A DNA stretch of 64,000 bases from Chionis minor (Eukaryota; Chordata; Aves; Charadriiformes; Chionididae), in the NCBI GenBank assembly GCA_013398295.1, contig VZSF01003599.1, positions 1,216,469-1,280,468 on the forward strand. The letters run 5' to 3'. The notes beneath the pieces were generated by a model. It searched no databases. It was not told the DNA's origin and saw only the letters and a list, made by a program, of their open reading frames with translations. A program made the position numbers and the translations under genes. Positions 12,301 to 25,019 of this stretch are shown here, one piece after another. Positions within the stretch are counted from its first letter, which is position 1; each line of letters starts with the position of its first letter.

Positions 12301-15300
12301 GACAAAGGGCCCTTTCAACATCACAACACACTGACAATTGTTATGCACTGAAGCCGGGTCTGCGCTACAAAGGCAAGATTTTCTGGAAATTACATAAGCA
12401 TGAAAAAGAAGCAGCTCCATGAGGATGGAGCAAGTAAAAGCCAGTTTCCTATAGAGCTCTGTCTCATGGTTGATTGACTCTTGTGTCCAAGAAAGTACAA
12501 GTTCTTACTGAAGATTTTTCCAGAATTGGCTATTGATAAGAATTCAGCTGCCTGGGGACTCTCTAATGTCTTTTTCCTCTACTGCCTGTGTATTTTCATG
12601 AAACATATAAGAACACAACAATCTGAGTCAGCTATGCTGCTGTCAAATTTGAAACACACATGCACAGGCGGCGTGGTAGCATAAGGCTAATTTCCTTGGA
12701 AAACATGGCTAAAATCCCCCTTTTTCCCCAAAGGAAAAACAATGAAACTCGGGAAAAATTGACCCAGCTATAGTCACTTACTTTATTTACTTCATTAAAA
12801 ATGACAAATGTAGTCTTGAGTTAACACATGTATAGTACTGCTAGCTGTATTTATGACATAAATAAGCATAAATTCTTTACTTTGAAAAAAACGGTCATAC
12901 ACCTGTTATTAGCGACGGATCTGCACAGCGTGCTAAGGTACTTGAATACATATATTTGCCTGTTGACATCCTTCTAAAATAGGAGGAATATTATAATGTT
13001 AAAAATAGAAAGCATGAATATTGTTGACGTATAAACAAAAAAGAAAGTAATATCCACAGAGCGAAGGAACAGTATGTAAATTAAGACCTAATGCAGTGAC
13101 AGAAAAAGTATCTCGTATTTTAGGAGAAAAAAGCTTGAAAAATGAACTTGACATCTTTATTCACATTCACTGAGATGTGGTTAGCACCGCACAAATTGCA
13201 GGTGAATTTCATCTATAATGTATTGAAACTGCAATCACCTAATAATGCATACATATATTATTTATTTATTAGTCGTAGAAATAATTCTCAAGGATAGATA
13301 TGCACCTGTACTAATTTATTTTCAATTTTCTACTCAGGCCTTTCAAATCCTCACATTTCTAGGCTGAAGTTTCGTTGAAGACCATGGGAATTCAAGCTGC
13401 TTATGGTCAGAGCCTTCCCATCTCCTTGATACCCCCCAGAGCAGCCCTCTGCATTGACACTCGCTTTTACCACAACAAAAAAGATACAGATTCCTGCATA
13501 CCGACAGTAATGTTAAATCCTGCCCAAGTACTGTCCGTAGAAAATCAAAAGCATTAAATTATTGCCTTAATTCCTTTTTCTAGGTCTATTCTACATGAAA
13601 GACCTCCCTCTGCATTCCTTTTCTCCAGTCACACCTTCCTTTAAAGTAGCAGCACCTTTTAACAGAGCACATGGCTCTGTTAGCTTTAATGCCTTAGTTT
13701 TGTGACAATTAAGGAAGAGATATTCAGCAGAATAAATTAAAACTCGACATAGTAGACTGTTTGAAGTGTCCTTTAATCTTCTGGATGATTTGAAAAGTTG
13801 AGCTGGTTATTTCATTTAGAGATCAGACCAAAGCAACTCTCTCCTCTCCCTCCTCCTTTTCCTCTTGCAAAATAACTGTGACAGCCCAGAGAAATATTGT
13901 CTATCTTGTCTCCAGCCACTGCCCTGAAGGTGTTAAGCTATAGATGAGTTCAATACAGCTTGTTTCATTGCTAATTTCAGAGGGCATGTAGAGCTTCTTG
14001 TTCCCCTGGCTTAACAGACAAATTGACTTTCTAATTTTAGAACAGGAGAGTTCTGCACACTCACAGACCCGAACTGCTACTTTTCTGATGGATTTAAATA
14101 CAGATTTTTGCTGCTTAAAATCATAGCATCTGAGCAACTTAAAACTTGCCATGAAAAATGGTATTTGGGAATGCTGCCCCACAGCCAGATGTTTAAACAA
14201 CAGTCTTTGGGTCGCTTGTTTCTTGGGAGATGGCTGCTTAAAAAGGCTCTGGTTAACCCTCCCTACAGCACGCCATGCTGTAGCTGGTAATTGCCCTGAT
14301 TTTAGGAGCCAGCAGGCAGGTCTTAACGGCCTGTCTGCTTCCGCTGGAAGCTCAGTGCCTCGCAGCGTGGCCAGGAGGTTCCTGCATGGTGGTAGCGAAC
14401 CCAACGCCCACCCACTTCAGCATTAACCCCCACTGTGCTATCGGGAAATCAGCATTCCCTTCCTTCCCGCTGACCCACTGCCCCATCCCAGCCTTTGGCA
14501 GTGCTCTGGCAATGCTTCCTTAGCGCCCGCTACACATTTGTCCTGACGATGTCCCACCCGGGACACAGCTGGGCAGAAAAGGTAAATACAGAAAGAGAGA
14601 ACCAAGCCAAGGCTCACACACACACAGTCTTCCCTTGCTCACAGGTGAGCGAGGGGCCACATCCCTGTCTTAGCTCCTGGGAATCCTTCTCTTTGGCACC
14701 TCAGCTAAAAGACAGGCTCCTGAAGAGTGGGAAAGGCAGATCATCCACAGCTCCAGTGCTACAGAACTAGGCAACAGGCTGTTAACATCCATCAGTAAGG
14801 TATTGTAACTGTCACTACCAGAAATTTTAGCAGGATTTACAGACTAACCAGCAGTATAGAAAAAACAAATGCATTTATTGAAACTACATGAAAAGAACAT
14901 TAGGGTCACAAATGGAGCAATGTGATTTAGCCCTTCCTGTGTTTGCATTATAAGGATCATCATGATACACATGTTGCTTTTTCTCTCAGTCTCCATCCAA
15001 ATATTTGCTTTCTTTACTCTGCCCCAGCACAATTCTTCCTTCTCCACTTTCAAAAGTTCCATTTACTGTATTTTTCTGTCATGGAAAAATAAATACTCAG
15101 TCTCTCAAGTGAAAGGGGGACAAGAGCATCACCTTTCACGTCAGCTGGCCAGCAGGTCTCTATACACAGGATTGTGCTTGCCAGTAAATAATTCCCCTAC
15201 CTAATGGTTGTTTTCACCTGTCTGCTAATTGTGCATTCTTTTATAACTTAATACTTCTGTAATTTCTATGTTTCTGACAGAGGCATCTGGATTATCATTA

Positions 15301-16080
15301 GCAGTTCATTAGGACTTTCTCAGGCTGTTTACAAGTTGTGATTAAAACTGTAGAGTAAAACCTTTTTTGCGGTTTACCCAAGGAGCAAAAGCAGCATTTC
15401 TTTTCATAAACAAGATTAATCCCTTAAACCCCTGAACAGGAGATATTTTACTAGAGAGTTATATAAGAACAATGAGAGTGCCAAAACTAGCAACCTAAAG
15501 TAAAGAGCAAAACTACTGCTTTTACAAAACAATTGCTGATTCCCACCTTCACAAAGGCTCGATTGGGAGGCTGCACTTGTGAAACCATGCCTTTATCCCC
15601 ACGCACTAGAGACAGCTAAATCCTTGATCGCTTGCTGCTTAGAGCCACTGCAAACAAGATTTGTTTTCATGTCATTTATGAGAACAAAGTCTTGATTTTT
15701 GAATAAATAGCAATTTTTCATCAAGACATTGTAATTCTCTTTGAGATTCTTAAGGACTAAGTCAGGGGTTTATCTCACTAGAATATATAAAAGAAATGTA
15801 GCACGCGCCCACAACGCCTCTCTTCCACCGAGCTCTTGGTATTGAACACGCCTAAAATCAAACCTGATTCCATCTATTAGAACTGAAAAAGAATTGCAAT
15901 GCAGACAGTATGCACCGAGCGTGTATGCCTACCTCTGACATAAAATAGAGAGTGAGAATACGGGAATGTATTATTTGTGGGTTTGATAGCAATGAAAGTA
16001 ATTAAGACCATTCAAAATGATCTGTTGCCCAGTCCTCCATTCGGTAGCTGACAACCTTGCCAAAAATGAAGCTACTCAGA
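9307..16080. other. Unique sequence with GC-richer patches, no gene supported
   Basis: GC-richer patches lie at about 11.06-12.04 kb and 14.28-14.60 kb. The longest chance-like frames fall there: 146 codons on + at 11601-12041 and 167 codons on - at 13901-14404. A run of 15 A starts at 10141 and a short (CA)n lies near 14610. None of the frames shows family similarity I can recognise. The sequence at 13.0-13.35 kb and 15.2-15.33 kb is very AT-rich. Confidence 0.5.
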
Positions 16081-16498
16081 TCATAGAATCACTTGGGTTG
16101 GAAGAGACCTTCAAGATCATCGAGTCCAACCATAAACCTGTGCCAAAACCACCCCTAACCCATGTCCCTCAGCACCACGTCCACCCGTCTTTTAAATACC
16201 TCCAGGGATGGCGATTCCACCACCTCCCTGGGCAGCCTGTTCCAATGCCTGATAACCCTTTCAGTAAAGAAGTTTTTCCTAATCTCCAACCTAAACTTCC
16301 CCTGGCACAACTTGAGGCCATTTCCTCTTGTCCTATCGCTTGTTCCTTGGGAGAAGAGACTGACCCCCACCTGGCTATAACCTTTCAGGGAGTTGTAGAG
16401 AGTGATAAGGTCTCCCCTCAACCTTCTCTTCTCCAGGCTGAACAATCCCAACTCTCTCAGCTGCTCCTCATAAGACTTGTTCTCTAGACCCCTCACCA
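16081..16498 (-). mobile_element. CR1: CR1 LINE, 5'-truncated 3' end
   Basis: On the minus strand the element runs from about 16498 to its 3' end at 16081. It carries the end of ORF2, a short 3' UTR with the conserved GGTTGGACTCGATGATCTT segment, and terminates in GATTCTATGA, one copy of the CR1 terminal octamer repeat. CR1 elements are the dominant avian non-LTR retrotransposons and lack poly(A) tails. Target-primed insertion usually leaves 5'-truncated copies like this one, about 0.4 kb of a roughly 4.5-kb parent. No target-site duplication is obvious. It sits in opposite orientation to the copy at 18958. Confidence 0.96.
16155..16496 (-). pseudogene. CR1 ORF2 C-terminal fragment, frame intact
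   Basis: This is the last 113 codons of the CR1 ORF2 polyprotein (endonuclease plus reverse transcriptase in full-length elements). The visible part lies beyond the reverse-transcriptase catalytic core. It contains the family-typical [20 protein letters not shown] segment and an [14 protein letters not shown] segment, and ends in VVLRDMG before the stop. The frame has no internal stop or frameshift, which suggests a fairly young or slowly decaying copy. It has no start of its own and cannot encode an active retrotransposition protein. The antisense frame at 16017-16487 is a shadow of this fragment. Confidence 0.93.
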
Positions 16499-18957
16499 AA
16501 ACAGATTTTCATGTCAGGGGTGTGTCTAGATTTAAACTTTTCGGGAAAACCAAATTAAAATTGGACCCATCTAGCCATGGGCAGTAGAGTTTAGGAGAAC
16601 GGCATTGTCTGTTCATATTTAAAAATATTTAGAATTGGAAATAAACATCTAAAAAATAGAAGAATGTTATGCTGTTCCTTATTCTTTCAAGAGAGGACTC
16701 AAAAACTGGCAAGGAAGGTATCATTTGGATAAACTTCGGATTTTGCATCCAAAATGCAAAACTGCACTTTGTTTTCCCCATAAAAATCTACCCAGATATT
16801 TCCATACTATAAGTCTCAGGCAGGGGGGAGACGTTATTTTGAAACCCACACCATATAGAGACTTGTCTGCCAGATTCTTCTCTGCCCATAATCCCATGGA
16901 AAAAGTAACATGTGTTCATGCAAGTAAAAGTGGTTTTAATGAATATGCATGAAAGATTACTTCTAAAATGTCCTAATTTTTTGAAACTTTTCAAAGGTTC
17001 TTAGCTATAGATGTTGACAAATGCATAGTGTATGTACAACATATATAACACCTATATACATTATATTTATTAATTCAGTGGTAATCTTAATATTTTATCA
17101 TAGTTGTCTTTTGTTCTCTTCTAAGCCTTGTGCTTCCCTTAACTGCTTCACGCAAAGATCTGCATGTGTCTGTAAGAAATTAATTGCTTCAACAATTAAC
17201 AAGAAAATGCATCTCAGAGGAAACGCTCCATAATCGATCTGTTTCCAGGTACAATATTTGCCACTTAGGAATAGATTAATTGGATTGCAAATTATTCAAG
17301 CTAATTATTTTCTTTCTATTATAAGATTAAATGTAAGATTCAAATAAACTGAAAATTAAGGAAGTTCCCCTCAGCACTTTACATTCTTCTGCACCTACAG
17401 TGGTATGTCATGTATGATATGATACGGTCCTATTTTCTAAGATGCTGGTTGTTCAGTGAGCAGGGCTTGCTGGATGAGCACGTGGCACTGTGTCACAATC
17501 AAGTTGGCCCATTTTTCTCCACATGGCATCACTCTGTGCCACGCAGACATATATTTCTTGGACTCTTGTTATGATGGCCTTCATCTTTAACACAGGGTAA
17601 GAGCACATCGGCACTTGCCTATGCTACTATAAACAAACCTATGGAGGCTCTGGTGTATTAAGGTATAGCCGAAATGAGAACTATATAAATATCAGAACCA
17701 GATGCTTTGGGATTGATTTTACAGTTGATTTAGAAAGGCAGTGTAAGAAATAAAAGATGAAAGTAATATAGTCTCTCTTTCAGCAGTATAAATTGAACAG
17801 CTATCCTGTTCCACAGTCCTATGCTGAACTTCACAAAACTAGGATTATAGAAATATTCCAGTGAATAAAGACTTTAAAAAAAGGTAATATCTCGTCACAT
17901 CAAAGATATTCTACAAGTATTTCAGTTAAACTGAAGAAAAGGCAGGCATGCATTCTTGCAATATGCCAGAGAAAAATTTATGTCAAGAAAGGATGGAGGA
18001 TGGTAGTCATTCATCCAGCTAATTGCACATTTGAATGTTAGCTTCAGGTAATCCCTCAAACTAAGAATAATATTAACACATTCATGTAAGTGGAGGCAAT
18101 CCCTCAACTCCCACCCTGACAATGAATTTCAGCTACAGAGACATCACAGCCAACTGATCCCTTCTTCTTTGGATTGTCAACGTGAGTGCAGAGTAAGCGG
18201 TAGACTGGCTCTTGGTCAGATGGTTCTGTCCGCTAGTGGATGGTGACTTTGATGGAAGACCAGCCTAGGTTGGTCCTGATGTGAAGGCAAAACAGCAGAG
18301 CCGTCCGTTCCTCAGAGTTAGAAGCCTACCTAAGATAAAAAACATTTTTATACTTCTTGCATGGAAAAGCTCTCCGGGTCCCTGAGTAACAAAAGGCAAC
18401 GCTGTGTAAACGATCGCTGTACTTTTCCAAAGAACCATGCAACAAGCCAGCTTTCCTGGCTCCCTGGCAAGTAACCAGAGAAGACATAGCCTGGTTCCCC
18501 CTTCCCACACACTCTAAAATGTAGTTTTGTCTAACTTCTTATGTAACATCTCTTCTATGCATTCCTTTGCTCCATTTTGCGTCAAAATATCATACATAAA
18601 ACACATGATTCATAAACTTACACAATGAGGATGGATTTAAAACGGCAAGATTCAGACTTTAACACAGGCGCAAATTGAAAGCATATTGAACATTAAACCA
18701 GCTCTTTAGAACACTAAAAATTTATATTCCATATTACACCTTAGGCTGGAAAACATTTGCAGAAGATGGGGTATGTTGGTAGAGGTGGAAGTACTTCTTG
18801 CTGTTGCAGATTACCATGCAGGGGGAGGAATAAATCACATTACACACTCTTTTCTTGTAACCCAAAATATCCAGTGATCACACAGACAGCTTTGCCTATG
18901 CAATCTTACGCCTCAGGTTTTCGTCCTGTTGCTGATTTCATCCTGTTGCTCCCTCCT
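16499..18957. other. Unique AT-rich spacer between two inverted CR1 copies
   Basis: The stretch contains unique sequence with no supported gene. It would form the loop if a transcript spanning both CR1 copies folded on itself. A few frames of 60-80 codons are present without convincing splice sites. Confidence 0.6.
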
Positions 18958-19190
18958 CCAGGGGAAGTTTAGGTTGGATATGAGGAAAAACTTCTTTACC
19001 GAAAGGGTTCTCAAGCACTGGAACAGGCTGCCCAGGGAGGTGGTGGAATCGCCATCCCTGGAGGTATTTAAAAGCCGGGCAGACGTGGTGCTGAGGGACA
19101 TGGGTTAGGGGTGGGTTTGGCACAGGTCTATGGTTGGACTCGATGATCTTGAAGGTCTCTTCCAACCCAAGTGATTCTATGATTCTATGA
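18958..19190 (+). mobile_element. CR1: CR1 LINE, short 3' fragment
   Basis: This plus-strand copy begins abruptly inside ORF2 at about 18958 and ends at 19190 with two adjacent copies of the terminal octamer (GATTCTATGATTCTATGA). Its 3' UTR segment GGTTGGACTCGATGATCTT is identical to that of the inverted copy at 16081, and the coding part differs at only scattered bases. Both copies therefore probably belong to the same or a closely related CR1 subfamily. The 5' truncation is typical of CR1 insertions. Confidence 0.96.
18959..19108 (+). pseudogene. CR1 ORF2 terminal 49 codons, frame intact
   Basis: The frame starts at the truncation point with [13 protein letters not shown], continues through [16 protein letters not shown] and ends in ADVVLRDMG plus TAG. 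It matches the last 49 codons of the fragment at 16155 with a handful of substitutions and no stop or frameshift. It is a non-functional remnant because the endonuclease and reverse transcriptase domains are absent. Confidence 0.93.
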
Positions 19191-22100
19191 TTTTTACACG
19201 TGCGTGTGTATGTACAGCGGAATTAACAATGTCCACGAAAACAAGGCATCCTATTACCCTAACAAAGCCCAATTTCTTCTATTGGTATGGAATTCAGTAG
19301 AAACTCTTCAAAAAGAGGTCTAGGACACACCACCAGTTCCAGAGCTCTATATAAATTCCTGGGAGGAAAGGATTTTCCTGAGCAGAAAACAGAAAGCAGC
19401 CTTTGGTGCAAGTTGGCTCTCAAAGGACAAGCTGACACACGAGGAGAGGATCTCTGTCCCACTCCTGCTCTGTCACACCTCCCGCACAGCCCAGGGTAAG
19501 TTATTAAGGCTTGTGCAGTTACAGAAGGTAATAAAAAAACCAACACACCAGTGACTTTTGCCTTGTCATAGCCATTAGCTCAGTGCAGCTCCCTGCTCAG
19601 CGTATTGACTTACATGGAGCTCATCCTAAACCTGCCTGGGTAACCCCATTTCCCTGCAGGCACATAAACCCTCATTGGTGATGTCATGTATTAGTGTCAG
19701 AACCGTCCTTAAAAGTTTAGCCCATGTCCTCTCCACACCTCAATCAGGCTGGGCAGCAGCCCTATCCTTCTCCATTACAGGTGGTTAAAAGGCCAAGAGA
19801 TGACCAAGGTGAAATAATTAGAGGATGAGTTATACCTGCATCATCAGTTCATATAAACCACCCACAGATCTGTAATATTGCAATCCTAGCTTGTTCATGC
19901 CATCAATAAATCTATACATTAAGAGTTGAAGCCATAAAATAACTCAAATGCCCAGCGAACTTCAGCCTTGTACTTGCAGTAGGAATTTACTTAGGATTAG
20001 CTGTGTGATTTATACGGATGCTAGACTGTATTATATAATTTTGTTAACCTTCTGAGCCATTTAATCTGAACAATTACATGATCTTCAGAAGATCTCCCTC
20101 TAGACAAATACCGGCCTTTTAGCCAAGTCATGCTGATCATTGTGCTCTAGAACCTCATTTTACAGAAGGTACTATATATCAAAGAAAACAAGCTTAATTA
20201 CCAGCATATCATAGAAAACTTTGTGTCTTGAGAACTTCTTGAAATGCCAAAAATGCAACTCTGCCCTCTCCCACGGAAGCATTATAATATAGTCCCTAGT
20301 TACATGAGCACAGAAATCATCAGAATTTCTCCCAGGATTTCTCAGGTTCATTCAACAAACCTCCACCTTTTGAGCTACCACAATAACTGTTGCTGAAGAT
20401 AGCACACCTCTTCTCAAATTCCTAGCTAAGCTCATGAACAAGGGAATACCGAGTACCTGTTATACATTCAATTTTGGTATCATTAGAGAACTTGATATAG
20501 GCAGTACTTTTTGGATCCTTGTTTTCCGTGATTACTTTTGTATGCAAAATAAAAATCAATAAAATTTAATCTAAAAATACAAGGGTCTAAACCCCCTCTG
20601 CTTTCAGATGAGCTAGGACGGGAAATGTAATTTACCCTTCCTTACAAGCATGCTTCCTGTGGCCAGAATTTCTTCTATTCGAAGCTCTCCCTGGCAGTCA
20701 CAGCTGAAATGTGTTGGGAGAGGTTATCGTGATGTTAGCGTACATGAAACGTGGACCTGGTCCAACTCAAATTAAGAAACACTTTCTCAGGTTGTCTTCT
20801 GCTGTGACATTGTAGAGGATACAGAATTTCTTCCCAGGATTTCTGGATATACAGATGTGGACAGCCTGGAGCAGACAGAAGAGTTGGATGAGGCATCTAT
20901 ATCGAAGATGGTGGACAGTCAGTAAATGGCCACCAGTCTGTGACCAGTTAGGCCATCAGGAGGCCAGTGTGCAGTCACTACTGTCTATAATTATTTATTT
21001 GACTTATTTTCCACGTGGGATAGACTGTCACAAAAGCAGAGCCAAATACAATAATGTGCTAGAAAACGACCACAGATTCTAAGACAAATTGGACCCACTG
21101 CAAAACCCTCTCAAATTAGCATGATGCCCTTTGATCAGTCTCCTAATTTATATCATTTTCCCTACACGTGCAATTAAGAGCCGACAGTTGACAACCCCAG
21201 CTTTCCCTGGGGTGGGCAGCGAGCTGGCATAGCTGTGACAGTGACCGCAACTCTCTGCTTCAAGGATTCAAGTCCCAGGCAATCTGCGGACGCTGGGTGG
21301 CCACTGTAAGAGGTGGCCCTGTGGCCCTGATCCCTTTTGGCCCCGCTGAAGCTCTAGAAGCTAAGGGTGCAGTGTGTACTGCCTCAACGCCGCTGTGTAA
21401 CTAACGCTGCAATTACTCTTCTCAGTTACTTTTAGCCAGGGCAGGAGTGGTAAAGATCAGGAGAAAACAGACAACATATCAATGTATTCTGGAAACCTGA
21501 AGCACTGTTTTGAAGGATATTCTTCAACCTGCATTGCTAAATCCATATAAAGCAATAATGAGCTGCACTGCAGAAAACCCTGCCTCTGCCCTAAAATGTT
21601 TCGGCGTATTTTTATTCTTTGCACTTGACCACGAAGTAGAATAAAAGCCCTCATACTATCCCTGTGTTTATCATGTCGCCTTCTGAAGAGGTTGTGTCCA
21701 ACTTCCTCCAGTTCAGCACAAAAAGGTGCTGGAGGGACACCAGAGTGGCACGAAATGGTCTGGACACGACTGATAATCTCCTTTGCGTTCCTGACGATCA
21801 GTCCTGTTGTTGTGAACCGTTAAGTCATTTCAAGTTACATTTTAGGGGTACTTCACCTTCACCTTACAGTGTAGCTTATGGTATCAGCTGCAAGCCGTTA
21901 GGAGATGGTAAATGCTATAGAACTATACATTAGTATTTCAAAAGGATAACCCCTGAATGAGGGAATTTTGGTGTTTTGGTTTTTTTTTAACTGCTTCAAA
22001 AGACAGCATCAGCAATTCATTGCTAATTGTCACTTTTCTCGTTCCCATTAACATTATGCTCACAAACAAAAGAACACAGGAATAGCCTTCCTCTCTAAGG

Positions 22101-24943
22101 AGAACCCCTAAATTCAGCTGAGATTAAAGGGAATCTTCTTCTTCGTAATGACAGCTGAATTGCCCTGTGGTATCTCCTGCATGTAAATGTCAGACATATA
22201 GGAACAGACTCCACCTCTAAGATGCCAGAAGACTCTCTACATGCCTTTGAAGTGCTTTCCCACAAACTTTTTCTTTTTAAATGAATGAGTCTCTTTCAAA
22301 CAAACAGGTGGAAAAAGTTGGCTAATAATGCCTTTATCTAATAGCTGTTCTTTAATATTTCATCTCTCTTCTTTTGATTTGCTTTGAGATGATAACCATA
22401 AATCTTTTTCCTAGTATATTAGCATGGAGTAGGATGATTTCAAGAGAGATTCCGCATTTCTTGATAAATAAAATAGATCTCTCTTTAAAAAATGAAAAAA
22501 GTGGGTCAGCATGTAAAAGAATGATGCACTGAGACTTGGCTCATACAAATTTACTTCGCCTCAGTATGTCAAAGGGTTCCTCTCAGAGGGCACATTTAAG
22601 TTTTAAAATAAGAAATGAGAAATGGAAGTTTGCGACTAATTACTTTCCAACAGTGGAATGTAAACATGACTTCTGAGATGTTTAGCACTTTCACATCATC
22701 ACAGCATATAAATTCTTAGAAGCCTAGAGGTTTCAAATAACACAGGGAGGTAAAAGGAAAACCCAAATGGTACACAGTATGAAACACTAAAGCTGCCCAG
22801 GATAACTACATTTACAGCTGATCATTACCCACATACCTAGGAAATATAAATGGACTTAAACCCTGGTATTTCAGAAGCAAATTAACATATTCTATCTGCC
22901 CAGTAATACATATCTTAATGTGTTATATCAGTATCAATGATGCTGAGTGAATAGACAGTTTTTTAAGGCTGAATCATTTTTCTCAGAAAGTAATTTTGGA
23001 ACCATGTAAAAGATAGCCCCCCCCATCCCCCAGTAAGAAAAATAGTATTTAAAAAGAACAGGAGAGATCTTTTTTGCTCAGAATTCACATATCACTTTAT
23101 CTTTTGAAGAAAAAAAAAATAAATCAAAATCTCCTGGGTTGCCATAAAAATACCCAAACATATAGCCTAACTCAACCCTTTGCCCACTCTGCCTGTCCAG
23201 CTTTTTTAATATCACACTTGAATAAATCCCATCTGAAGGCATGTATGATTTCTACAGTCTTTTACTAGCTTTTGTTTCATCATGATAAATTGAAGCTCAT
23301 GTGATTCACACATGATGTGATGGGACAAAATACACTGGAAATTATTTTTGCTTCATCGTGCATCTTTTCTGCAGTTCCCATTGAGAAGAAAATTTTCTTT
23401 CCATGCAATAATAAACCTCTAGTTGATAAAGTCATGAATAGCAAGGAAAAAAAAAATTAATGGTGATCTAAAACATAAAACTATTTTTATGAAGCCCTTT
23501 GACGAACACCAGCAAGAGACATAATGTAATTATTGTGGCTATTAGGCTGTTATTTATGTCAAATTTGTTGCTTTTGTTGCTTCAGAAGTATTTTAAGATT
23601 ATAGCACTCTTGAGAGTCTATGAAACGTACTGGCAGTTGCAACAAGTAAAAGAATGAGGTAATAGCTCACTGCTGCTACAACATGAAAACTAAATGTTAA
23701 ATAACTACATTTGAAAATGAGAAATATAGGGCACCAAGGATAACAGTATACATGTAATAAAAAGAAAGTATTGTGTAGGAAAATCAGAGGCAATGCTGCC
23801 ATATGTTTTCCTGTCCCCTGTTATTCTATAATATCAATTTAATTTCTTGTATTGTGAAAGTGTTAAGAAAATTAAGCACGGAAATACGGTATAATTAAAA
23901 AATGAGACACATGGGAACAAATAAGGGACACAGCCCAGAAAATACTGTGATTGTCTCTTACTATACCAATATTATCACAGACTGATTCAGTCACTTGTTG
24001 TTCAAAATAAAAACAAGTTTCCCTACTCATAGCAGGACCAGCATCTGCTTTCAAACAGCATAAGCCAATAATTCCTTCTACGCTATAGAACTGGAACCCA
24101 AAAGTACAAGTGGAAAAGTATCAAAAGAAATGCAATCTTTGTAACATTTCCAACAGCAAGCACAGGAAAAGGAAATTGCTGGGCAAACCTTATCCATGAT
24201 ACAGTTCAAATACATTTAGAGGAGAGGCAGTAAACGGTCGTAGCTGGACATTAAGTTTCTTCTCAGAGATGGTCTATAATTACTTTGCGCTTGCTTGGAT
24301 CAATGGCCTCTTTCCTGCCATAAGGACAGAGAATAATGCATTCTCCAATGGAATAACAAACATTTGTACCCAAAGATCTAAACACGAATAAAATATTGGA
24401 GGAGAATCATGACACCCATTAGTATTATATATCAGAACATCTTGTTTAACGTCTCCACAGCAGCTATGGATGCAGGAAAGCGCTATCAGCCACGTTTTGC
24501 AGATGAGGAAAATACAACAAATCTGCATCTTTAGCCAACTCAATAATTTTCCAAACCCATCCTACCTGGCATGCTTCCAGCGCAAGAGGAAACACAGAAG
24601 AACAACAGACAGGAATCCAGATCTTCCACTTTTGGCTATTCTTCTCAATCGTGACTAGCACAGCAGAGATGCTCAATTTCAGGTACAGGGAGAAACAGCA
24701 CAAACCCAAGAAAACATACTGAAATAGCAGCACTCCTTTAACCTCATCTTTCTGTTTTATTCACCTCATTACATAAGGAATTTATTTTCCTTATTTTACA
24801 TAAGGAAAGGCAAGATCACTTCCAGAGGAAATACGTAAAGGATGGCACATATTAGGATGCATCTCCCTGATTCAATCCCAAGTCACATTTCTGAGCCATT
24901 GGTTAATTCCCATCATGCCATTTTCTATTTGTTTTTTTGGTAG
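19191..24943. other. Unique AT-rich sequence, no gene supported
   Basis: This is unique sequence with a small inverted repeat at 21714-21731 (CAGCAC, 6-nt loop, GTGCTG) and a short C-rich run at 23017-23031. Frames of 60-95 codons occur on both strands without family similarity. I see no transposon beyond the CR1 copy that ends at 19190. Confidence 0.5.
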
Positions 24944-25019
24944 CCTACATGACAACAGAGGAATTGAAGATAGATGCTTCTCGGAGAACAACAGAAGTGC
25001 TGTACAGATGCTACAAGTA
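24944..25019 (+). other. Candidate 76-nt internal exon
   Basis: The block is bounded by a pyrimidine-rich acceptor (TTTCTATTTGTTTTTTTGGTAG) and a full-consensus donor (GTAAGT at 25020). Two of three frames are open. The one read from 24946 begins YMTTEELKIDAS and has good codon texture; it would enter in phase 1 and leave in phase 2. The other open frame leaves in phase 0. No partner exon in matching phase was identified nearby on this strand. It may be a non-coding RNA exon, or a chance pairing of splice-like strings. I do not recognise the peptide. Confidence 0.2.

Noticed and set aside
13901..14404. 167-codon minus-strand open frame
   Set aside because: It falls partly in GC-richer, stop-poor sequence. 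It has no recognisable motif, no convincing splice sites and no poly(A) context, and overlapping plus-strand frames are also open.
14492..14581. 90-nt plus-strand block with pyrimidine-rich acceptor and GTAAAT donor
   Set aside because: The donor is weak, the region is GC-rich with open frames on both strands, and no partner exon was found.
16017..16487. 156-codon plus-strand open frame, one of the longest in the window
   Set aside because: It lies antisense across the CR1 copy at 16081-16498, whose sense strand carries the real ORF2 fragment.
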